24,832 nt of DNA from Chara braunii (lineage: Eukaryota; Streptophyta; Charophyceae; Charales; Characeae). The notes beneath the pieces were generated by a model. That model ran no database searches. It was given only the letters and a program-made list of their open reading frames with translations, and was not told the DNA's origin. How positions within the stretch are numbered: position 1 is the first letter of the stretch; every line of letters starts with the position of its first letter. The stretch spans positions 2,409,539-2,434,370 of the forward strand of contig BFEA01000081.1 in the NCBI GenBank assembly GCA_003427395.1, given 5' to 3'. A program made the position numbers and the translations under genes. Positions 8,551 through 21,679 of this stretch are shown in pieces.

Positions 8551-8940
8551 AAAATGTTGCAGGCACAGGGGGGGGAAAAAAAAGCCACGAGTGGCCGCCT
8601 GGTTTTGCCACTTCCGAACTTCCAACAGCTAGAAGTGCACAAAGCTGCTCTGTTTTTGCAGTTTCTAACTTCCCTCTGCCCAGACCTGCATTGCCCTGTT
8701 ATTCCTGCAAATTCGGAACTGTGCACCGGTCACTCATGCAGTTATTTTACATCAATATTAGCGAGAGCATTATCCTTAGGCTATGGCAATTCCTTCTGCC
8801 ATCCAAACCCCTTGGCCTCGTTCAAAAAAGGAGCCGAACTCTATGCAGTCCACCATCTCCCTCATAGTAACCAAGGGTGGGTACGTCCTCCCTGTGCCAA
8901 AGAATGACGTCTCTGGCCCTTTGCATTGCACCCATACCTC

Positions 8941-9083
8941 TTTTTTTTTTTTTTTTTTTTTCTTTTCAAACCACTCCTACAGGTGATAGTGGTGCTGATA
9001 AGAGCAGACACCACTACCACCTGGGGAGAGACTCCATCTATTGGTGGGGAGCATCACCTGCTGGAAAACGGGTCCAGCGTCCC
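8941..9083 (-). mobile_element. LINE 3' end (3' UTR plus oligo-A), copy a
   Basis: On the minus strand this reads from GGGACGCTGGACCCG through CCAGCAGGTG and CTCCCCACCAATAG to a run of 21 A (plus-strand T, 8941-8961). It matches the 3' UTR of the plus-strand copy at 9916-10,052. Near its end is a 14-bp stem, AGGTGGTAGTGGTG/CACCACTATCACCT (one G-T pair), around a TCTGCTCTTATCAG loop (plus-strand 8981-9022). It is 5'-truncated, with no ORF left. Confidence 0.75.
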
Positions 9084-9120
9084 ATATACAGACTGTAGTC
9101 AGAAAACAATATAGAGGGTT

Positions 9121-10052
9121 CCTGCCAGCATTGATTACCCTGGATTCCAGGGGATTGACTGGAGAGCCATTCTCCTGGGTTATTGGGAACTAATGAATAT
9201 ACAACTTTTAGAATTTCAGAGAAATTTGTTTGAAATTGGTCGGAAGGCTATTGTATGGGTATTATGGTACAAAAGGTGTGTATATGAAAGAGAAGATGTG
9301 AAATTGGAAGGAACAGAATTTGCTCAGCTGATAGTCCAATTCGTACAGATGGAAATACGGGCACACTGGTTAATACTCCGTGCTAAGATACAGCAGTTCC
9401 AGCAGAAAAAAGATATTATTAGTAGTATTCAACAATTCAATCTTAACTGGCTGGGAGGAACTGAAGGAGGCAGATTGGGGGAAGTGAAATGGCCGGGGAG
9501 GGAGGTGCAGGAGGAATCTCTAAAATGAGACTACCACCTGATTTTCAAAGACTGGTTTTCACTTCCTCCAGGAGTTACTCTCAGATCCCCTGATTCCTTT
9601 CTTGATCCCTTTCCCCCCTCTGAGTTAGCGCTGGTTGATATTCAGTGGTATGTAGTGGATGATAGGTAAAATTTTGTGCTAAGTCAAAGGTAGTTCACCT
9701 TAAGTATGCCTAGGGTTCATTTCTGCATTGCAATACAAGGGTTCAATGACAAATAGAGAAGTACGGGTATCTGCTTGAATGGAGTTTTTTTGAAGAAGAT
9801 AGGAGGTTGTACTGCGTGTTCAATCAGGGTTATCTGGCGGCCAGATTTTGGCTGAAGAGGTGGTCCTCCTTTCGTCACTATTTTTTTGAACCAGGATTAT
9901 ATTTCAATTGTATCAGGGACGCTGGACCCGGTTTCCAGCAGGTGCAGCTCCCCACCAATAGAATGGAGCCTGTAGCCGGGCTGCTAGTGATGGCTGCTCT
10001 TATCACCATCACTAGCAACCCGCGGACAGTTCAAAAAAAAAAAAAAAAAAAA
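9121..10052 (+). pseudogene. LINE copy b: 3' part of ORF2, 3' UTR and poly(A)
   Basis: This is a 5'-truncated non-LTR retrotransposon on the plus strand. An open frame from about 9121 (PASIDYPGFQGIDWRAILLG) runs to an in-frame TGA at 9526 and would continue to a TAA at 9667. Its protein is clearly related to the C-terminal part of the minus-strand LINE: VWVLWYKRCVYE matches LWVLWWQRCVLT, WLGGTEGG matches WLGGEREG, and FKDWFSLPP matches FKDWLTIDP, with DPFPP shared just after. The 3' UTR follows and ends in a perfect 12-bp stem TGCTAGTGATGG/CCATCACTAGCA (9982-9993 and 10,006-10,017) around loop CTGCTCTTATCA, then about 20 A (10,033-10,052). The RT domain is absent, so this copy is dead. Confidence 0.85.
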
Positions 10053-10471
10053 GGTTATTGAAAACGCTGGGAAAAAAACAGCCACTGAACAGAATATTGA
10101 AGAAGCTGAAAAAAGTCTGAAAAAAGTCTGCCACCACCAAACCTGCTATCAGTGGGGCCCTGGATGCCTGCCAGCATTGATTGCTCTGGAGATCAGAGGA
10201 TTGACTGGGCAGGTGTGAAAAGACGGTCAGATGGTACCTTTCTCCCTCCTCCTTGCTATACCCTAACAGGGTTCCGGGAGGGGACACTGGGGGGCACCAG
10301 TGTTTATTCCTTCCGGTTTCCTGTCTCACCCATCAACTCCCCTGCTGCCACACTCCCGATGCCGATCAGAAGGAAAACTAAAGATCCCGGCTACGATAAC
10401 AGATTAACCACTCAACTCAGACAACCACCAGGAAGACAAGCAGAGTGCAACACGTATGAGGGATTCGTCAG
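10053..10471. other. sequence between LINE copies b and c, with a short LINE-like duplicate
   Basis: A 43-bp stretch (about 10,165-10,207), CCTGCCAGCATTGATT...GATTGACTGG, repeats the start of LINE copy b (9121-9163), also at the protein level (PASIDCSGDQRIDW). The centres differ but remain self-complementary. A further perfect hairpin ACACTGG/CCAGTGT lies at 10,284-10,303. The rest may be the 3' UTR of the minus-strand LINE, but no oligo-A tail for it is evident. Confidence 0.45.
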
Positions 10472-13400
10472 TTACAGACATAATTCCAACGACTGTGGGT
10501 GAGGGGGAAACGGATCTGGAAACTCCTTTGCGGGTCTCATGGGGATGTTGGGGTCTATTGTCAGCCAATCTTTAAATCTCAAGCAGTAATCCCTTGGCAC
10601 CTCTTTTTGGCTGCCTTCTTCCCCCTTCTCCTCTTCCCATCCCCCTGACCAGCATATTTCTGCTACCAATCCCTCTCGTTCCCCACCCAACCATTCCTTA
10701 GAGAAATGTATTAGCCGTTCCCGGATGTCGCTGAATCTATGTAGACCATCTAGCATTTGTTTAACTGATCTCCACCTGTGTGAGAGTTCCAATTGGATGA
10801 GTTTTGAATTGTTCCACCCTTTCTTCTCCTTCTACCCGAACATGGTCAAGAGTTAACACGCATCGTTGCCACCATAGGACCCACAGGACCGTTCGTCAGG
10901 ACAGGTGGAACATATTGGACAAAAAGGTGTCGTTTTGGAAGGGTGGGTAATGGCCCATTAGGATTGTCCGCCAATCCCACGGCCACAGATGGCCGGGGGC
11001 TATTTGTTGCCATATCCTGTCCCACCACCTCCAGGTAAGAACGGCTGCGGGGCATTGTAGGAATATATGTTCGATTGTCTCTATTATTTTCCTAGCCGGA
11101 AAACTCAGCATACATCGAGAGCACCAGGCAGTGCACGGCCTTGCTGTTCTAACTGCGTGTGGTCAATCAACCAATTGTTGGTTGGTAAGCACCGATGAGA
11201 GATCTGCCATTGCAGTGAAGTAATTTTCGCTGGTTTGGACTTGGTGTCATTGAACCATCGTATTGGTGTGAGGAGGCGTTTTTCCACATTGAGGTGCCTC
11301 TGCCATCGGTCCATCACCGTATCTTTCAGGCAGCGCTTTACTCTAAGCATTCGATACGTTGCTTTGACAGAGAGACCAGACAGTGTTTTAAGTTTGGATT
11401 GTCGTGGATTGTTCTGCGGGTCAGAGGTCCAGACACATTCCAACGGATCTATGGGGAGGGCCTCTATAGCAATTTCGGGAAAAAAGGTCCTCCGGTTGTC
11501 TCCAACCTCTAGCACCCGGATTCTATACAAATCGCCCTTCTGAATCCATTGAAAGGGATCTCGGCTATCTGCCAGTCTACCATTTCCTTCTACGTTGTAT
11601 CATTCAATCAACGCATCCTCTGGTCGGATTAGATGGACTAGGCCTACCATGTTACGCATCCCTTCTTTAGCTACCCAATCTCCTTCCTTCAGCACCTTGC
11701 CTCTGCGGAGGATGGGCCAGCATCCCACCGGAAGAGCCTCCGTTATTTTTGCAAATGCCTCTTCCACATTATGACAGTATCTTAGGTCCTCTCTCACTCG
11801 CTCCCAGACTCTTTCAATCTTTCCTTTCTTCGTCCCACAGGTCACCAACTCTCGTTATTCCATTTTTCACCCATCCCTTCCATGGGGAGTCGGTACTACA
11901 AAAAATCTGGCAGAGTCGGTACTACAAAAAATCTGGCTATGTTCATTGGTGATCAAACGGTTTCCAAAGAGAGGTTGTCTTGCCACCTCCTCCCACCTGT
12001 CTGGGTGCGGGCGGTTCGGGGGAAGAAGTTTCCTCCATATTTTAAGTAAGCGGGGCCAGAATTCATCTTTCCTTCCTTCCTCGCCTCTTGGGCGCCGGGA
12101 AATTCTCCAATATCTATCGTCCAACCATTGGAGAGGGTGAACACACGGTGGGGCCTCGGGGGCAAGACAGGGGATTTGTCGAAGTGCTAGCGGTCTCCAT
12201 ATCAGTGGATTTTCGAAAATCAGCCGTATTACCCATTGAAGGCTGAGGGTTTGGGATTGAGTGAGGGGGTCCAGGATACCTAGGCCGCCTTTTGCCTTGG
12301 GCTGGATGATAGAGTCCCATGCCACCCGACTTATAGCGTAGGGGTTGTCGCTGTCACCTCTCCATAGGTAAGTTGTCGCCTTTCTCTTTAAGGACCTCAG
12401 GGCCTCTGGGCTTAGTGGCCACAGAATCGATTTGTACCAAAGAGTGGCTAGAACTACATTGTTGATCACCAGAGTCAGTCCAAAGAGTGACGTATGTTGG
12501 TGATTCCATCTCGACAGTTTGACAAAAGCCGGGGCCGATAGCCATTCGTCGTTCTCTGGGGGTTTGCCCAATGTTGACATTTTAACCCTCAGGATTCGGA
12601 TGGGGTTTTCGGGGGCCACCCAAGTAACGTGGTGCCCTTCCGGGGGCCTATCCCCTTGGTGATGGAGCCACCATCCAATTGTTTTTTTACCCCAATTTAT
12701 TGCCATGTTAGAAAGGGAACATAATAGGGCCATGAGCCTATATAATACTTCCATGTTCTGCTGCGTAGCGTCTGCCATGATTGTGAGGTCATCTGCGAAT
12801 AGCGAACAGACCGGAACTGCTTCTTTTGGAATGCCTGTTATCTAAATTCTCTTTAAATCTTTATTGTGACGGAGGTTAGCCGCTAACGCTTCCATTACTA
12901 TGATAAACAAAAAGGGGGTTATGGGGTCCTCTTGTCTAACTGAGCGTTGCAGTCTTATCACTGGGGCTAAGAATCCATTTATGTGCACACTCGTGGTGGC
13001 GTTCCGGTGCAAGATATTCACCCACCGTCGAAAATTTTCGTTGAAGTTCAGTTTTTTCAGGCACCTATCCAAAAAAATTCAGTCTACGTGGTCATAGGCT
13101 TTTTCAAAGTCAATAAAGATGAATGCGACGTTGCTTTTGGATTGATGTACCAGGTTGATCATCTCATTGACTAGGAGAATGTTGTCTTGAATGTTCCGGT
13201 TGCGCATAAAACTTGTATGGGCTGGGTGAATGACATTTTTCATTACTTCAATCATTCGGTTAGTCAAAGCTTTTGACAGCATCTTGTACACTACCGTCAA
13301 AAGTGTGATTGGGCGATAGTTTCTGATATTCATTTTGTCACCTTTTTTGTGGAGCAGCGAAATAAACCCTTGCCCTACTAATTCCCCTAGTTCTCCGGAA

Positions 13401-13630
13401 TTCCAGATCGCCTTGTAGAACCTCATGAGGTCGTCACTGAGAAGGGGTCACATGGACTCCCACAACTCCTTGGAGAGACCATATAGACCTGGTGTCTTCT
13501 CTTCATCCATTTGCAATAGTGCCGTCAAGATTTCATCTTTGGAGATCTGCCGGTCCAGGTGGTCCTTCTGCGTCGAGGAGAGGCGGCCTTCCATTGGGCT
13601 TAGAAATTCTTCCAATTTCCTTAGGCGGTG
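10472..13630 (-). pseudogene. LINE copy c, ORF2 reverse transcriptase half (decayed)
   Basis: This is the reverse transcriptase and C-terminal region of a non-LTR retrotransposon ORF2. Reading down the minus strand: EEKTPGLYG (block 0, about 13,480), HKKGDKMNIRNYRPITLL (about 13,340), FIDFEKAYDHVD with the first catalytic Asp (about 13,090), RSVRQEDPITPFLF (about 12,950; the family usually has G where E is seen), FADD with the catalytic Asp pair (about 12,800), a thumb with PKAKGGLGILD (about 12,280), and a zf-RVT zinc-binding region with ETIEHIFLQCP (about 11,070). The C-terminus is at 10,472. It is broken by an in-frame TGA near 13,449, a TAG near 12,840, and several frameshifts (about 11,850, 11,600-11,530, 11,110 and 10,850), so it cannot encode an active enzyme. 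The endonuclease half lies at 22,849-24,253. It belongs to APE-endonuclease LINEs with a zf-RVT tail, as in many plant L1-like elements; the exact clade is not fixed. Confidence 0.92.
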
Positions 13631-13738
13631 TCCAGCTCATCGGTCCCGCACGGGGACCCTCCAGGCCGCGTCACGCAGGATTTTGCAGGACTTTGTCGTA
13701 GAGCGTTTTAGCCGCTCCGGCCGAGTGCGTCAGCCGTA

Positions 13739-13762
13739 CCTCTCGCGAGCCCCTACGAGAGG
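13739..13762. repeat. hairpin near left edge of the block
   Basis: CCTCTCG (13,739-13,745) pairs perfectly with CGAGAGG (13,756-13,762), enclosing a short GC-rich loop. It is one of many short perfect hairpins in the 13.6-22.8 kb block. Confidence 0.6.
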
Positions 13763-13939
13763 ATAGGGTCACCCGAGGCACCGCTTACCTCCACCTACGA
13801 GAGCTGTCACCATCCCTTAGGTGGGCGTATCCCTGCCGAGCTACTGAACCACATGCGAAAGTTTTTCATATGCAATTGCAGAGGTGGCCCAGCCGAGGGT
13901 GTTTCTCGTTCGCTGTAGCATAGGGGGTTACGTGCGGTC

Positions 13940-14022
13940 GAACGCCCGGAAATCGAACCCGCACGCGAATCGTCGTTCTGGGGGCTGAGGTCCCAAACGC
14001 GACTCGACGTCAGTCGACTAGG
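13940..14022 (-). other. tRNA-like remnant (class II-like)
   Basis: The minus strand has a box-B-like T-arm, GCGGGTTCGATTTCC (13,946-13,962 region), and a 5-bp D-stem CGACT/AGTCG (14,000-14,016) with a 7-nt loop. The spacing between A- and B-like regions is about 61 nt, as in Leu/Ser tRNAs with a long variable arm or in an intron-bearing tRNA. The anticodon loop lacks T33 and no acceptor stem forms, so it is a degenerate tRNA or the head of a tRNA-derived SINE rather than a working tRNA. Confidence 0.4.
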
Positions 14023-14240
14023 ACGCATCACGCACACTACGCGTACACCACAACACTCACATCTACCCACACATAACACATGGAGATACACAAAACAAAC
14101 ACCATAACGCCGCCACAACACCACAATATTCCTAGTCCCTTCAGTATCCGACCCATAACTTCATGTCGTGAGACTCAGATAGGTACTTCACTCTGGATTT
14201 GTGTATAAGAGTCGAGCGAACGCACGGCCTCCTCATATCG

Positions 14241-14442
14241 ACCAGCCATGTGGGCATACGCAAGCACTCATGCTGATGGGGTACTACGTGGTACTCGTAG
14301 CCGCGCGACCCTTGATAATTTCGGGGGTCGTGTTTGGCACTCAAGTGTCGGCTGACAGGCGCTTTCAGGGGTAATCTTTTGACGCCAGACAACCGCCATG
14401 TGCGGTTCAAGACCACACCCTCTTCTGCACCCTGTGCAGAGA
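14241..14442 (+). repeat. 637-bp-spaced direct repeat, copy A
   Basis: CGACCAGCCATGTGGGCATACG at the start, GTGTCGGCTGACAGGCGC in the middle and CTTCTGCACCCTG at the end all have counterparts at 14,878-15,079. The copy ends with a perfect hairpin TCTGCAC/GTGCAGA (14,424-14,440). The copies are diverged but colinear. Confidence 0.6.
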
Positions 14443-14877
14443 GGTTGAGTAGACAGCTTCAGGGCTGTCGTGGTAGCCAAAATCAAGGGGTTTTACTTTG
14501 ACAGCTACCACCGACTACAACGTCCAACCACGAAGACTTTAAGGAGGAAACAACAGTAGATAGTCTGATAGTAGTTCCAAAAAGGGGGGGGAGGGGGGGG
14601 GTAGGCCAACGCGAAAGATGCGTGCGGATGATGCCCAGACTCAGACCCACGGGCAACCCGATGTTTGAGACTTTTGGAGGTTCGTACACGGGTCCCCTTA
14701 GGCCGACTAGGCTTATTCCCTTGCTCCTGTGTCGTTCGCGCTGCCGAAACTTGGGTTTACTGGTCGTGACGCGCTTTTGCCCTCTTTGCTCGTCCCATAA
14801 CCTTCGAGCGCAGGAATTGGTAAGTGTCGCGCGCATGGGTTAACATAAATCCGCGCGGAGGCAGAACCTACGCATAC

Positions 14878-15100
14878 CGACCAACGATGCGGGTTTGCGT
14901 AAGCAATCGTGATGTCGGCGCATTATGTGACACCCATACCCGAGTGGCCTCTTTTGAGCCATGGGGTCGCTCTCGCCGCTCAGGTGTCGGCTGAAGTGCG
15001 CGCTAAGGGGGGGTAAGCCTCTAGCAAGCGCAAGACCGGCTTGAGGGTCTTACCATCTTCTGCACCCTGAGGTGCCCCAAAGGGTGCGGGGTAAGATGGT
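14878..15100 (+). repeat. 637-bp-spaced direct repeat, copy B, ending in a long hairpin
   Basis: Colinear with copy A (CGACCAACGATGCGGG, GTGTCGGCTGAAGTGCGC, CATCTTCTGCACCCTG). It ends in a two-part stem, ACCATCTT/AAGATGGT (15,052-15,059 and 15,093-15,100) enclosing GCACCCT/AGGGTGC (15,062-15,068 and 15,081-15,087). The hairpin sits where copy A has its shorter TCTGCAC/GTGCAGA hairpin, so the structure rather than the sequence is shared. Confidence 0.6.
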
Positions 15101-15700
15101 CCCTAAGGCAGGAAGGAATTCGGAGCGGTGGTGAGTTCTCTGGCGCATCATCAGCGACACGCTAATCCTTCCGCCCGGAACTTTATCGTTCCACCAAAAT
15201 AACCTCAACAAGGGTGAAAAACAAATCCTCTTAATACTATCGGAAGAAAATACCTTCAATGTTAGTCTGGGGCCTGGGACGTCCTGGACAAGGATCTTGG
15301 TTTCCAGGCTTGGGACGACTGCCCTACCACACGAAGTCAAAGAGAATAAAAGGACGCAAGTGTGCGCTCGCATAACCCCATAAGGGTTACCAGAGCGTAC
15401 GCTTACTCCGATTATCACATCATCGGGCTGGAAAAGAACAATCTCACCCAAACAACAGGTTGTGGGGTAGTACACTCTCACGACAGTTGTGTGGTTTGCC
15501 CATCTGAATTCAAAACATAATCATTCAATAATGAGTCAAATGAGATTTTTCAATACATACCCGCAATCATATACACAACATTCAAACAACATCACACGCG
15601 CTAAAGGGGTCAACTTTTCAGCCTCCTACGGCTCGCACCCTGCCCTATGCCCACAAGTCCAACCATTTCCCCACCCAGCCTCAACAAAAGTACTAAGTCT
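15101..15700. other. unassigned; one open minus-strand frame of unknown meaning
   Basis: A 143-codon open frame on the minus strand (15,050-15,481) has more balanced amino-acid use than other frames here (for example FQPDDVIIGVSVRSGNPYGV). It matches no family I recognise, and its 3' part overlaps the structured repeat B. It could be a fragment of a mobile-element protein; I do not call a gene. The remainder (15,482-15,700) is A/C-rich with no feature seen. Confidence 0.3.
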
Positions 15701-15719
15701 TTACGAAATGACCATTTAT

Positions 15720-16310
15720 AAAGAAACTGGGTGAAAACTTAAAGAAGCACATAAATCCTGGTAGGGGCCAAAGCCTTAGGTTGAGAGGCATGAGAAATTG
15801 GAAAGTTGAGTCGTAAACCGACGAATCGGCAACCGACCTGTTATCAGTGATAACAGATAAGTGATCATTTCGTAGAATCAGGCCGAACAATTCGAGCCTT
15901 CAATCGGATGTGAAGACCTGCATCACAGTATAGGTAAAAAATAACCACTACTATATTTAACCTAAGTAGAGGATAGTTCTGCAATTCGTACCCTAGCTCC
16001 TTTATCAGTCTCACGTTCAGCTTCCCTCACTAACGCCAAGTGACTGAGAAAATTTGGCAGCATCTCCCCTATCCAGGGTGGATTTGTCAAGTCTCTCTTA
16101 GCTAAAATATAATCTAACTTCCTAAGTTCTGTGAAATTTCGACAGCGCTTCCCGTACGAAAAGTGCCTTCCTAGAATTTCTACGAGTCCAAAAATGACGA
16201 ACTCTTTCAGATTTGTAGAAATTTCGGCAGCGCTTCCCGTAGGAACAGGAGGTTTCCAAGATTTATACAAAGCTGAAACTGAAAAGACAAGGCATAACTA
16301 TACTTGGGAC
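15720..16310. repeat. dispersed repeat family X, copy 2, with three internal motif copies
   Basis: 15,760-15,880 matches 6150-6260 (GGGGCCAAAGCC, GGTTGAG, CCGACCTGTTATCAGTGATAAC). The perfect hairpin CTGTTATCA/TGATAACAG (15,838-15,846 and 15,848-15,856) replaces CTGCTATC/GATAGCAG of copy 1. Downstream, a motif recurs three times: AATTTGGCAGCATCTCCCC (16,051), AAATTTCGACAGCGCTTCCC (16,134) and AAATTTCGGCAGCGCTTCCC (16,219), the last two followed by GTACGAA and GTAGGAA. No coding function is seen. Confidence 0.6.
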
Positions 16311-16638
16311 TAACTTCTGACACTTACTTGGAAGGTAGAATCAGCGATAATCTGTACGACCTCTTGATGAGGTTGTGCGATAACACTGATCCTAATTCCT
16401 AGTAGAGTCAGTCTTATCTTATCCCAAGTTTTCCCTCCCATCATCCATCCTATCTGCCTATAGCTCTAGCACTCGGCGAGCACCTAAAGCAACTAAACTA
16501 TCAAAGAAATGCCCCAGAGTGAGAGCCCACAAGCATGCATAACCAAACATCTCTCACAATCCCACATTAATTTAGTCCAAGTAGTTCGTTAAATCGCTCA
16601 ATTCCTTCCCTTTTGCATCCCCCTTTCCTATGGCATAC
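16311..16638. other. unassigned spacer before the hairpin satellite
   Basis: About 330 bp with no gene, RNA or repeat that I can recognise. Confidence 0.4.
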
Positions 16639-17240
16639 GGTCAGACAAGGCCCTAACTCTAGGATATGCCTGACCTGCCTAGGTACACAAGTAAAGTACG
16701 CACATTTGGACTGCCCTAACCCTAGGGTATTCCCAATATGACATGAACTGTACACATAAGGCATATGACCAGACCGCCCTAACCCTAGGGTACGTCTGGC
16801 TTCTGCCTAACTGACGACAAAGAGCATAGAACTGGGCTGCCCTAACCCTAGGGTGTGCCCAATCTGCTTTAAACAAAGTTACATACGGCATCATTTTAGA
16901 CCATCCCTACCCAGGGGTAGGTCTAGCTTGCCTGAACATAAGTACAAACGACGAAAAGTTAGACCGCCCTAACTCTAGGGTACGTCCAACCCACAGCACA
17001 TCTACGACAAAAGCATATCACTAGGCCGCCCTAACCTCAGGATACGCCTAGTTAGCCATACAGTTTAAGTTACATAAGGCAATGTGATCAGGCTGCCCTA
17101 ACCCTAGGGTGTGCCTGATCTGCCTAAACAGTTATAAACATTGAATGCTAGACCGCCCTAACCCTCGGGTACGTCCAACTTACTTTAAACGACAAAAGTT
17201 TATCGCTAGGCCGCCCTAACCCTAGGGTTAGGCCTAGTTA
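16639..17240. repeat. 63-bp hairpin satellite, ten units
   Basis: Ten units follow each other with centres at about 16,657, 16,720, 16,784, 16,847, 16,911, 16,974, 17,036, 17,103, 17,163 and 17,221 (spacing about 58-67 bp). Each holds a tip of the form CCCTA(ACCC)TAGGG flanked by 2-3 unpaired bases (TG or CG on the left, TGT or TAC on the right) and a basal stem. Basal stems differ: CCAGAC/GTCTGG, TGGGC/GCCCA, TAGACC/GGTCTA, ACTAGGC/GCCTAGT, GATCAGGC/GCCTGATC, CTAGGCC/GGCCTAG. Spacers share GTTACATAAGGCAAT-like or CGACAAAAGCATAT-like words. Units 2, 6 and 9 have imperfect basal stems. No protein-coding sense. Confidence 0.92.
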
Positions 17241-17420
17241 GCCATACAACATAAAATAGGGTACAAATACTTTCACAGACTTTATGTATTTCCTTCTCTT
17301 ATTAAGCAGTCGATCGGACTTTTCCAATAATGAAACTTCCGATCCTGCCTCATGTCTAGAAGGGAAAATAAAACAGATTTATACTAACTCTCTGCTCCTT
17401 AGTGTTATTATGAGCATATA

Positions 17421-17893
17421 ACTGAACTGCCCTAGCCCTAGGGTACGTTCAGTCTGCCCAGTTACCTTTGTTTTACTCTTCATCTCTTTCCCTCTTCCTT
17501 AGTTCTACCTGACTTACTGACTGGCTTTCCCCACCCGGGGTGCCCGTCTGTCAGAAGTATAAGTTCAATAAAATATATATATCAAAATTTATACTTTTGG
17601 TTGGCCAGTTAATTTATGGCTCATGACTAAGTCGCCATAACCCTAGGGTACGCTTAGCCTTATGCCGTTATTCCCTCAGAAAAAACATGCACCATAACTC
17701 ATTAAAAGAAACATCAGGACTCTGAGCCTTCCCCACCCGGGGTGACCGTCCTCCTGTTCAGAAACCTTCAAAGAAACGGCGACTAAGCCATCCAACCTAG
17801 GGTAGGCCCAACCCTAAAAAAAGTCATTAAGTTAGCCCAGCAAACAAAAATAAACATGGCACTGAGTCCACACCAACCTAGCGGAACTCAGCC
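17421..17893. repeat. dispersed members of the same hairpin family
   Basis: Six further hairpins occur at wider spacing: 17,421-17,453 (ACTGAAC/GTTCAGT, tip CCCTA-GCCC-TAGGG), 17,517-17,554 (CTGAC/GTCAG, tip CCCC-ACCC-GGGG), 17,627-17,657 (CTAAG/CTTAG, tip CCATA-ACCC-TAGGG), 17,715-17,756 (CAGG..GGAC with GTCC..CCTG, tip CCCC-ACCC-GGGG), about 17,785-17,808 (weak), and 17,862-17,891 (CTGAGT/ACTCAG, diverged tip). The ACCC loop is kept while the tip stem switches from CCCTA/TAGGG to CCCC/GGGG. Confidence 0.8.
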
Positions 17894-21670
<3,777 letters not shown>

Positions 21671-21679
21671 CAAGTGTCA

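Larger units (their letters stand above)
7577..8750. mobile_element. foldback-like element with ~165-bp inverted arms
   Basis: The left arm (7577-7742) is the reverse complement of the right arm (about 8581-8750) with roughly 80% or more identity by eye. Examples are CTAGAAGTGCACAAAGCTG and CCTGTTATTCCTGC blocks on the right and their complements on the left. Outer ends are GTAAATAACTG and CAGTTATTTTAC. The inside holds T-rich tandem sequence, the nested MITE Q2, a 4 x 37-bp repeat and a third, partial arm copy. There is no transposase. It could equally be two independent insertions in opposite orientation. Confidence 0.6.

Noticed and set aside
15140-15200. Second hammerhead (CTGATGA core on the minus strand near 15,147)
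   Set aside because: There is no stem II followed by GAAA and no pairing stem III. The match is to the 7-mer only.
16639-17240. Interstitial telomere repeat (CCCTAA)n
   Set aside because: CCCTAACCCTAGGG occurs once per 63-bp unit as a hairpin tip, not as a head-to-tail array of six-mers, and the tip changes to CCCC/GGGG in related copies.
16639-17893. CRISPR array
   Set aside because: Spacing is regular, but the 'spacers' are related to each other, the repeats vary in sequence, there are no cas genes, and the context is eukaryotic.
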